NCBI GenBank assembly: GCA_003232915.1
Contig: QIKE01000086.1
Coordinates: forward strand, 1-37,170
DNA length: 37,170 nt
Source: Bacteroidota bacterium
Lineage (GTDB): Bacteria > Bacteroidota > Bacteroidia > Bacteroidales > F082
Direction of reading: 5' to 3'
The position numbers were made by a program, and so were the translations under genes. Of this stretch, positions 29,564 through 37,170 are shown piece after piece (the first letter of the stretch is position 1; the number at the start of each line of letters is the position of its first letter). The notes under the pieces were generated by a model that searched no databases, had not been told where the DNA came from, and saw only the letters and a list, made by a program, of their open reading frames with translations.

Positions 29564-29572
29564 ATTATAGAT

Positions 29573-30097
29573 ATGGCAAACAATAATTCTTTCAAATTGT
29601 TTTCCGATGAGAGTATCAAGTCGCTTAGCGAGATGTTTTTCCCTCCCGTAATTGTCGCCGACCATATTTTGTCGCCTATGAACATCGGTGCTATTTTGCG
29701 ACTATCAGCAAATATCGGTGCTCTGAAGACATGGTTTGTTTATGATGAAAAGCCAAATTTTCGTCCTTACAAAATTAATAGGAATTCTTCGGGCGCTACA
29801 GAAAAAACCGATTGGGATTATGTTGATAGAGAAAAATTGTTTATCAATTTGCCTGCTGATTATAAGTATGTGGCTGTTGAAACAAGCCCCGATGCGGAAA
29901 ATATTTATTGTACCGGATTACCCGAAAAAATTGTATTTTTTGTTGGAAACGAACGTTACGGACTTACAGATGAGATTTTAAAAAAAGTATGCCAAAAAGT
30001 TTTCATCCCCCTAACGGGTTCTATTTTGTCGCTTAATGTAAGCCATGCTCTATCGGTGGCCATGTTTGAATGGTTTAGACGTCAAATTTGGAAATAA
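29573..30097 (+). CDS. TrmH/SpoU family RNA methyltransferase
   Basis: VIVADHILSPMNIGAILRLSANIGA, FVGNERYGLTDEIL, IPLTGSILSLNVSHALSVAMFEW; start set at ATG 29573 (ORF-track TTG lies in the terminator). Confidence 0.85.
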   Translation: MANNNSFKLFSDESIKSLSEMFFPPVIVADHILSPMNIGAILRLSANIGALKTWFVYDEKPNFRPYKINRNSSGATEKTDWDYVDREKLFINLPADYKYVAVETSPDAENIYCTGLPEKIVFFVGNERYGLTDEILKKVCQKVFIPLTGSILSLNVSHALSVAMFEWFRRQIWK

Positions 30098-30119
30098 TTC
30101 CGAATAAAAAACATTTCTT

Positions 30120-30710
30120 TTATTTCACAAACTTTAATAATTCTTCATACAAACGATGGGTTGGGAGTCCCATTACATTAAAATAAGAACCTTCGATTTT
30201 TTTAATACCCACTTGACCTATCCATTCCTGTATGCCGTAAGCTCCGGCTTTGTCGTATGGTTGATAATTATTGATATAATAAATTATTTCGTCTTCTTCT
30301 AATTTTTTAAAATACACCGTAGTACTTACCGTAAATGTTATTGTTTTACCCTTTTTTCGTAAACTTACACCGGTAATTACTTCATGCTTTTTTCCCGAAA
30401 GTTTCCGTAAAATAGTAAATGCATTTTCACGATTTTTTGGTTTTCCGATAATTTCATATTCCAAAGCAATAATAGTATCGGCAGTAATAATCAACATGTT
30501 TTCTTCTAACTCGTTTTCATCAAAAGCTTCAACCTTTAATAAACTCAATGATGCAGCCGTTTGGCTCGGTGACAAACCCGTTAAAAACACTTCATCAACA
30601 GGTTTAGTTACAATATCGAAACTAAAATCCATAGCCGATAACAATTCTTTGCGTCTTGGCGAACCCGAAGCAAGAACTATATGATAGTTTTCTATGATTT
30701 TATTTAGCAT
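30120..30710 (-). CDS. maf: Maf-like nucleotide pyrophosphatase
   Basis: VLASGSPRRKELL, ITADTIIALEYEIIGKP, GKKHEVITGVSL, YDKAGAYGIQEW. Confidence 0.93.
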   Translation of the reverse strand: MLNKIIENYHIVLASGSPRRKELLSAMDFSFDIVTKPVDEVFLTGLSPSQTAASLSLLKVEAFDENELEENMLIITADTIIALEYEIIGKPKNRENAFTILRKLSGKKHEVITGVSLRKKGKTITFTVSTTVYFKKLEEDEIIYYINNYQPYDKAGAYGIQEWIGQVGIKKIEGSYFNVMGLPTHRLYEELLKFVK

Positions 30711-31665
30711 ACAAATCTAAATAACAAAGAACAGTAGTTAAAATACCGGTCAACATCAAAGCTTTAAGCAAAACGGACAAGATTGAATAATCTTTACTAT
30801 CAGAAGTTTTTGATAAGCGGAATAAAATGATAACAATCAGAAAATCAATTATGAAAAACCCTGAGAAAAGATACATCAATTCGTTTTTAAAGAAAAAGTA
30901 TTGCACCCAAAAAGAAAACAGCAGGCCGGCAGTAAGGACAATAGCGGAAAGAGTTGTGGCAACACCCGTACCATAAACCACAGCAAAAGTACGGCATCCG
31001 AAACGATCGTCACCGGCATAATCTTCAATATCTTTAATGATTTCGCGAGATAGACTTACCAAAAAAGCAAATCCTAAATATACCAATACGAGATAATTCG
31101 TGATAATAAAATGTGGTTTTACCACTGTAAATAATACTTGATTTTGATGAACAACAACAAACTCGAACAGCCAAACCAAACCAAGAGAGAGCGCACTTAA
31201 AAAAGCCACAACGATATTGCCCACAAGTGGTTGGCATTGATAACGTTTGTCATAAAACCACAGTAAGCCAGCCGTCAGGATAAATATTAAAGAATAATTG
31301 ATTTGATTAATAAGAAGAGAAAGGATACTTCCTGCTACTATACCTGCAATCGTAAATATCCAGTATAAGATATCAGCGGTTTTTTTCGAAATGTTTTTTC
31401 CTATAACATTTTTATCCGGTTTATTCAACTTGTCAATATCTCTATCTGAAATATCATTAAGGACATAACCTCCGATGGCAATACACAAGGTGGCAAATAC
31501 CAACAAAATAAATTCAAGATTTGTCATTCCGTAGCCGGTATTCCGTAGATGTAGACCTGGCAAAATAACAAAACTGCGAAGAAGATACATACTTAAGGCA
31601 ATAATTGCTAAATTAGGCCAACGTATCAGTTTTAAAAAACTTTTCATCATTATATCAATTACCAT
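30700..31665 (-). CDS. UbiA-family prenyltransferase (geranylgeranylglycerol-phosphate geranylgeranyltransferase-like)
   Basis: multi-TM; NDISDRDIDKLNKPDKN and KDIEDYAGDDRFGCRTFAVVYG. Confidence 0.85.
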   Translation of the reverse strand: MVIDIMMKSFLKLIRWPNLAIIALSMYLLRSFVILPGLHLRNTGYGMTNLEFILLVFATLCIAIGGYVLNDISDRDIDKLNKPDKNVIGKNISKKTADILYWIFTIAGIVAGSILSLLINQINYSLIFILTAGLLWFYDKRYQCQPLVGNIVVAFLSALSLGLVWLFEFVVVHQNQVLFTVVKPHFIITNYLVLVYLGFAFLVSLSREIIKDIEDYAGDDRFGCRTFAVVYGTGVATTLSAIVLTAGLLFSFWVQYFFFKNELMYLFSGFFIIDFLIVIILFRLSKTSDSKDYSILSVLLKALMLTGILTTVLCYLDLYAK

Positions 31666-32180
31666 TTAAATGCTATTTCTGTCATCCATTTTCCATGAAC
31701 TTTCATCACCTGCTCAATAATATCGCGCACACAACCTTCTCCCCCTTTTTTATCGGAAATATAAACCACTACTTGTTTTACCTCTTCTACGGCATCGGCA
31801 GGGCATACGGGCACACCCACACGTTTCATCACCGGGATATCAGGAATATCATCGCCCATATACACTACCTGTTCGGGATTAATATTTTTATCTTTTAAAT
31901 ACTTCTCGTATGTTTCAAGTTTATTTCTTACTCCCGTAAAAGCATCTTTAATATTAAGAGCATCAAAACGGTTTTCCATCGAACGTGAGATGCCTCCCGA
32001 AATAACAGCAACATTATAGCCCAGTTTAACAGCAAGTTGCAGTACGTAGCCGTCTTTTACATTTGCTGTTCGCAAAGGATGGTCGTCGTGCTGCAAAATA
32101 ACCGTGCCGTCGGTCATTACACCATCAAAGTCGAAAATAAAAGTGTTAACTTTTAACAGAAGCTTTTTATAATTATTCAT
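31659..32180 (-). CDS. HAD-family KdsC-like phosphatase
   Basis: FIFDFDGVMTDG, VISGGISRSMENRF, VVYMGDDIPDIPVMKRVGVPVCPADA. Confidence 0.88.
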   Translation of the reverse strand: MNNYKKLLLKVNTFIFDFDGVMTDGTVILQHDDHPLRTANVKDGYVLQLAVKLGYNVAVISGGISRSMENRFDALNIKDAFTGVRNKLETYEKYLKDKNINPEQVVYMGDDIPDIPVMKRVGVPVCPADAVEEVKQVVVYISDKKGGEGCVRDIIEQVMKVHGKWMTEIAFKW

Positions 32181-32961
32181 AGTATTTTTTCTTGATTAAT
32201 TGGGTGAACTTTTCATAAAGAAGCTTGTATTCGGGTATTTTTTCCAGCATTTCAAGATGCCTGTCGATGGTAGTATTATCGTTACGCCGGGCAGGGCCGG
32301 TTTGTATCTTTTCGGGTGATACTGTTAGTACTTTTGCAGCTGTTTCTTCTATCAAAGGTAAAAGAAAATCGTAAGAAAGTTCTCTCTCTCTAAGAATATC
32401 ACCGGCCACAACATAAAGAAAATTTACAAAATTGTTGACAAAAACCGCTGCCAAATGGAGTTGCATCCTTTGACCCGTGTTTATTTGACATACTTTATGG
32501 CTCAAAAGCGAAGCCAAAGCCGAAAGTGGTTTGAAAACGTCAGCAGGAAAAGCTTCGATACAAAACGGCACTTTTTGTAAATCAACATATCGCTCTTTAG
32601 TGAAACTCTGCAAAGGATAAAAAACTCCATAACTCGAAAATATCGATAACACATCCAAAGAAGTAATGCCCGAAGTATGTGCAACAATTCCATTAACAAC
32701 AGGCATAGCTTTGGCAACATTTTCAATAAACCTATCGCTAACACAAATCAGATACAAATTTGAGCTTGACGACAACCCGGCAAGTGTGTCGATAGGGCGA
32801 CATCCGAGCGTTTTTGCCAAATTTTCAGCATGATGAATTTGTGGTGAATATACTTCGTTAATAACAAGACCGGACTTTTGCAGCGAAATGCCTAGATGAG
32901 TGGCGAGATTACCTGAGCCGATAAGACTAACGGTTTTTATTTCGAGTGAAGTGTCTATCAT
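32173..32961 (-). CDS. Rossmann-like/DUF2520 domain protein
   Basis: VSLIGSGNLATHLGISLQKSG, HTSGITSLDVLSIFSSYGVFYPLQSFTKE, HLAAVFVNNFVNFLY. Confidence 0.85.
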   Translation of the reverse strand: MIDTSLEIKTVSLIGSGNLATHLGISLQKSGLVINEVYSPQIHHAENLAKTLGCRPIDTLAGLSSSSNLYLICVSDRFIENVAKAMPVVNGIVAHTSGITSLDVLSIFSSYGVFYPLQSFTKERYVDLQKVPFCIEAFPADVFKPLSALASLLSHKVCQINTGQRMQLHLAAVFVNNFVNFLYVVAGDILRERELSYDFLLPLIEETAAKVLTVSPEKIQTGPARRNDNTTIDRHLEMLEKIPEYKLLYEKFTQLIKKKYYE

Positions 32962-32962
32962 G

Positions 32963-33523
32963 TTAAAATTGTTCCCTAATATCCTTTTTCAAAGACGACA
33001 AAGCGTTTTCAACCGGATCTTTACCTTTTTCAAAGTTAGAAGTGAGAATTTTTGCTGCCAGTATAACCGCCTTATCATCACCTTTTAAACTTCTATCCGA
33101 TTGGTTTACCAAATTCACCACACTTTCTTTTGCCGCCTTTATCAGCTCCCAACTCAAATCCGTAAGATAAATCTGTTGCGACATATTATGCTCGTACTCC
33201 TCACGAAGTGCATGTAGTAATGCCGAATGCAACTGCGAAACATTTTGCGTTGGTAACATTAAGCGCGGAACAAGGTTAGTCGGGTTAATTCTTTCTAAAA
33301 ATAGGGTCAATCGTTCGTATGCCTGCAATTGTAAACGCACAAAATCAGGATTTTGATTTTCTTTTTGATTTTGATTTTCTTTTATGGTTTTCAACTCTTG
33401 TGAAAACAATCCAATAAATTTAGTATTGCTCTCAACAAACGTTTTTAATAAATAATACGCAATTGCCAAAACCACTATTGAGGGAATTGTATATTTCAGT
33501 ATTTCAAGAAAATCCTTCATCAT
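32963..33523 (-). CDS. Bacteroidota membrane-anchored protein (DUF7935-like)
   Basis: N-terminal TM then QLQAYERLTLFLERINPTNLVPRL, HALREEYEHNMSQQIYLTDLSWELIKAAKE; start set at MMKDF. Confidence 0.7.
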   Translation of the reverse strand: MMKDFLEILKYTIPSIVVLAIAYYLLKTFVESNTKFIGLFSQELKTIKENQNQKENQNPDFVRLQLQAYERLTLFLERINPTNLVPRLMLPTQNVSQLHSALLHALREEYEHNMSQQIYLTDLSWELIKAAKESVVNLVNQSDRSLKGDDKAVILAAKILTSNFEKGKDPVENALSSLKKDIREQF

Positions 33524-34128
33524 ATATTGTCTGATCAGAATAAAACTACAAAATAACAACATTTTTTTGAGAGAAAACACAAATATTTTTCTTCATAAAA
33601 CAGTTTATCAGCAATTTCCAAACAACAATTTCGCAGCGTTCCAAGCATTAGCTCCTTTGTCGCGTTCAAGTGGCAAACCAATAACCATAAATTACTATTA
33701 TACTTCTCGCTAAATAAATTTGTACATTTATTTAACAGGCCTTTTTCTATCTGTAAATTATTTTTCACTTCTGCACTACTCCGGCTCTAAAGAAAATCAT
33801 ATTGGAAAATAATTTACTATGTACACTTCATAAATTACAAAATACCACATTATTACTTGATGTAATAAATCATGCCAAATCTCATTCACCCTTTAACGTG
33901 TGACAAAAATTAGGTTCGGATTGATTTGCGATTAAAAAGTTCAACTCCCAAAAGACGGATTACAGTACCTACTTTAAATGAATAAATTTATCCCTTTTCA
34001 GTAATAATTACCATAAATTACAATTAATTACGGCGCATACAAATTACCCTTTCTCATATTACCAATAGTCATAACCAACTATCAATAAGCATGTAAAGCA
34101 GGCTGTTTTAATATTCCGGATTTTATTA

Positions 34129-34136
34129 TACTTTTG
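34129..34136 (+). promoter_or_regulatory. Candidate -7 box TACTTTTG
   Basis: TAnnTTTG match 34 nt before ATG 34171. Confidence 0.35.
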
Positions 34137-34170
34137 TTCCTTACAGTTTTTCCGATGCAAATTCAGACTT

Positions 34171-35598
34171 ATGAACAGACGTAGATGTATTATAAATATC
34201 ATACTCTCTACAAATGTAGTTTTACTCCCGCCATACGTAAACGCCACTAACACTTTAAAAAACGAGCTCATTTCTTTACCAAAACTTACTAAAAAATCGT
34301 CCGGAAAAAACTTCATTTGGGCTGTTACTTGCGCTGTTTTTCAGGTTAAAAGCGGTTGCAATGCCGACGGCAAAGTAGAATCTATCTCTGATAGTTTTGT
34401 ATACCGCAAAAGAAAAATTTCATGTCGCGCAATCGACGATATAGCCGCCGACTTTTATCATCGCTACATCAAGGGCATATGCTTGCACAAAGAAATGAAT
34501 TTCGATACCTTTCGTGTCTCTATTTCGTGGTCAATTATTTTTCCGAAATGTACGGGAAAGATAAATCCTTCAGGTATTGATTTTTATAATAAAATAATTG
34601 ATCCTTGTCTTGCTAACAACCTTCAATCTCGTATTACACTCTATCTCCGGTATTTAACACAGAATATTGAAAAAAGAGGCGGTTGGAAGTTACGAGAAAT
34701 AGTAGATTGCTTTTCTCAATATGCTGATTTTGTTATAAAAATTTATGGCGTTAAAGTAAAGAACGGGAAGATACTTAGCGAACCGCTTTCCATTACGGCT
34801 TTGGATTATATGCGGAGCGAAATGGCGCCCGGATACAGAAAATTCGGAAGTTTTTTTAGTGCTGTCCAACACGCTGTACTTTGCCAAGCCAAAGGCGGAC
34901 GAATTATTCGCCGCAATGTTAGGAATACCAATGTCGGAACCACTTTTGCCACTTTGTGGGTGAATGCCGTTAATACTGAAACAAAAAACATAAAAGCCGC
35001 CAGACCTTACAATGCTTTGATAAACCTTTTTTTTGTTAATTCGGCTGTGGGATTAGGCTATACTTTCGACAGGTTGCCGGGATTAAAAAAAATGAAATTC
35101 AATTTCTTCGGCCTGCAAAATTATTATCACGTTAGCGTGAAAAAAAAATGTTCGCCTTTTATTAAAGCAAAAGAAATTCCAGCATCACACCATGGAGTGA
35201 AAACCAATTGCTTGAGTGGAGAAATAAATAATGAAGACTTTTACAAACTATTTAAACAATTTGGCATATACAAAATCCCACTTGTGTTTACCAAAAATGG
35301 AGTATGTTTCAAAGATACTAGGAAAAACGATTTTATACACGCCCAAAACGTGGTGGTGTTTCTCAAAGATTATCTTCCAAATCTGTTAAAATTCAATAAA
35401 AAAGGTATTGACATTCTGTACTATTTTTACTGTCGGCACACCGATAATTTTGTATGGGACAAAGGTTACTGTCCGCATTTCGGGCTAGGGAGAATAGACA
35501 ATAAAAACAAGCTGAAAATTGTAATAAAAGATTCAGTACTTTGCTCCGACATTTTTTTTAAGGACGCATATAATATTCAAACAAACAAGATGTTCTAA
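34171..35598 (+). CDS. GH1 (beta-glucosidase) family pseudoenzyme, full-length ORF
   Basis: GH1 scaffold: RVSISWSIIFPKCTGKINPSGIDFYNKIID, KRGGWKLREIVDCFSQYADFVIKIYG, FFGLQNYYH, TDNFVWDKGY; catalytic motifs altered (LSEP, FTKNG). Confidence 0.8.
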   Translation: MNRRRCIINIILSTNVVLLPPYVNATNTLKNELISLPKLTKKSSGKNFIWAVTCAVFQVKSGCNADGKVESISDSFVYRKRKISCRAIDDIAADFYHRYIKGICLHKEMNFDTFRVSISWSIIFPKCTGKINPSGIDFYNKIIDPCLANNLQSRITLYLRYLTQNIEKRGGWKLREIVDCFSQYADFVIKIYGVKVKNGKILSEPLSITALDYMRSEMAPGYRKFGSFFSAVQHAVLCQAKGGRIIRRNVRNTNVGTTFATLWVNAVNTETKNIKAARPYNALINLFFVNSAVGLGYTFDRLPGLKKMKFNFFGLQNYYHVSVKKKCSPFIKAKEIPASHHGVKTNCLSGEINNEDFYKLFKQFGIYKIPLVFTKNGVCFKDTRKNDFIHAQNVVVFLKDYLPNLLKFNKKGIDILYYFYCRHTDNFVWDKGYCPHFGLGRIDNKNKLKIVIKDSVLCSDIFFKDAYNIQTNKMF

Positions 35599-35599
35599 T

Positions 35600-36898
35600 A
35601 TGAAAAATTCAAACTACAAAGTTTACGGTTATCGCTGGATAATACTAACCGTTTTTATGCTTATTTCGTTTGTCATCCAATTGCAATGGCTTTCGCATGC
35701 AGCAGTTGAACGGCCCGCCGAGGTATTTTATCAGGGTCAGTTTAACCCCGGTTCCTTTTTCAACATCGACTTTCTAGCCATGGTATATATGCTGGTGTAT
35801 ATTATTATAAGCTTTCCAGCTTCTTACATTATTGATGCTTACGGCATTCGTGTTGGGATTGGCTTGGGTGCTGTTATTGCAGCCATATCAGGCTTATTAA
35901 AAGGATTTTATGCCGATGATTTTCTCATTGTTGTCATCGCACAAACGGGGCTAGCTATTGCACAGCCATTTGTGTTGAATGCAGTTACTGCGCTTACGGT
36001 ACGCTGGTTTCCATTGAGCGAGCGGGGACTGGCTGCCGGATTTGGTATCCTCGCTCAATATCTCGGAATTATTGCCGCCATGCTGATAACCCCAATGCTT
36101 ATTGAGTCCAATCCACAATTGCCAGGTTACGGATCGGGTTTTCCGCATATGCTTATGATGTATGGTTGGCTTACTTTCGGTGCTGCCGTTATCACGCTCA
36201 TTTTCTTAAAAGAAAAACCGGCTACACCTCCCGCGGCCGATAATTTAACACGCCAAAGCTTTATCAAAGGCTTTACCCATATTCTGAAACTCAGAGATAT
36301 GCGCCTGACACTTCTCGTATTTCTTATTGGTTTGGGGATTTTCAATGCCATCAGTTCTATGACCGATTCTATTTCTGCTAACCTCGGCGTTCAAGATTCC
36401 GACGGGCGCATTGGTGGACTAATGCTTATCGGCGGCATTTTAGGTGCAATTATTCTTCCTATTTTATCCGACAAATATCGTATGCGCAAAAGATTTATCC
36501 TCATCTGCACCATCGGCGCCTTACCCGGTGTACTTGGACTTAGCCTTACAGGCTATTTTATACACGATACAACCACAGCCTATGCCATAGCACAAGCATC
36601 AGCTTTTATACTCGGGTTTTTTATTATGAGTGCGGGACCCATTGGCTTTCAGTATGCTGCCGAAATCAGCTACCCCGCTCCCGAATCCATTTCGCAGGGA
36701 TTACTATTATGGATCGGCCAAATATCTGGCTTGCTATTTGTCGCAGGTATGAGCATGAAAAATAACCGGTATATAAACTACTGGATGATACTTTTTAGCA
36801 TTCTTATGCCTTTGGTCATTGGCTTGGTAGCTCTCACCAAAGAATCGCCGATGATTATAACAGAAAAAGATAAAACGCTTATGGAAAAAACCGATTAA
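35600..36898 (+). CDS. MFS transporter, FLVCR-like
   Basis: 12-TM pattern; GYRWIILTVFMLISFVIQLQWL, DAYGIRVGIGLGAVIAAISGL, RWFPLSERGLAAGFGILAQYLGI. Confidence 0.8.
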   Translation: MKNSNYKVYGYRWIILTVFMLISFVIQLQWLSHAAVERPAEVFYQGQFNPGSFFNIDFLAMVYMLVYIIISFPASYIIDAYGIRVGIGLGAVIAAISGLLKGFYADDFLIVVIAQTGLAIAQPFVLNAVTALTVRWFPLSERGLAAGFGILAQYLGIIAAMLITPMLIESNPQLPGYGSGFPHMLMMYGWLTFGAAVITLIFLKEKPATPPAADNLTRQSFIKGFTHILKLRDMRLTLLVFLIGLGIFNAISSMTDSISANLGVQDSDGRIGGLMLIGGILGAIILPILSDKYRMRKRFILICTIGALPGVLGLSLTGYFIHDTTTAYAIAQASAFILGFFIMSAGPIGFQYAAEISYPAPESISQGLLLWIGQISGLLFVAGMSMKNNRYINYWMILFSILMPLVIGLVALTKESPMIITEKDKTLMEKTD

Positions 36899-36961
36899 AA
36901 TTCATAAACAATATTTGCTTTAAAACACACTAAAAATCAAGGGCTCTACATACTCTATTTT

Positions 36962-37050
36962 TTTTAACTGTTCAGCCGAAATGATATAGTTAACGCATTG
37001 TATATCTAAGTTTTAATATTTTCTAATTAAATTACAACAAAACGTTACCT
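36962..37050 (-). repeat. Right copy of the 89-nt inverted repeat
   Basis: see 4-92. Confidence 0.8.
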
Positions 37051-37170
37051 CCAGAATATTACTTATACATCACACGGGGTAAATCAGGACATTTTTATTT
37101 TAAAAAAATTGGGACTTCAATGTCAGTAAATTCTTTAAACCGGCCTTTTGTTTTTGATTGACTGATTAGA

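Noticed and set aside
33535-33768. 77-aa minus-strand ORF upstream of the DUF7935-like gene
   Set aside because: Low-complexity, overlaps the 5' region of the real gene in another frame; no motif.
34059-34316. 85-aa minus-strand ORF overlapping the GH1-like start
   Set aside because: Antisense to the GH1 N-terminus; no motif.
1-37170. CRISPR arrays, rRNA and tRNA genes, intact transposases or phage modules
   Set aside because: Looked for regularly spaced direct repeats, tRNA-like cloverleafs and transposase motifs; none seen by eye, though no tRNAscan or CRISPR finder could be run.

Overview
This window comes from a Bacteroidota-type chromosome; the evidence is T9SS-type sorting domains, TAnnTTTG-type -7 boxes and a Bacteroidota-style gene order. 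Its core is an almost complete division and cell-wall (dcw) cluster on the + strand: mraZ-rsmH-ftsL-ftsI(PASTA)-murE-mraY-murD-ftsW-murG-murC-ftsQ-ftsA-ftsZ, followed by a yqeY-like gene. Upstream are a ferritin-like/VIT1 fusion, an esterase-TPR lipoprotein, lptE, lpdA, two small envelope proteins and an AI-2E family transporter. Downstream is a decayed accessory patch (about 23.9-27.0 kb) with an antitoxin/PIN toxin pair, a MITE-like element and two ATPase gene remnants. After that come a T9SS-secreted cleaved-adhesin protein, a housekeeping block (SpoU methyltransferase; Maf, UbiA, KdsC, DUF2520 and a small membrane protein on the minus strand), a GH1-family ORF that has lost its catalytic nucleophile, and an MFS transporter. 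The observations most worth following up are: (1) the full-length GH1 pseudoenzyme in tandem with the MFS gene; (2) an 89-nt, about 84% identical inverted repeat at the two ends of the window; (3) a family of intergenic repeats sharing AAAACGTCAATTTCTT; (4) a structured leader immediately after a TAnnTTTG box upstream of the adhesin; (5) four 10-nt-phased GTGG-type boxes upstream of mraZ; (6) an 11-A tract in ftsZ just before its conserved C-terminal peptide. I did not find a clear novel multi-gene defence or biosynthetic system. All homology calls are by eye.
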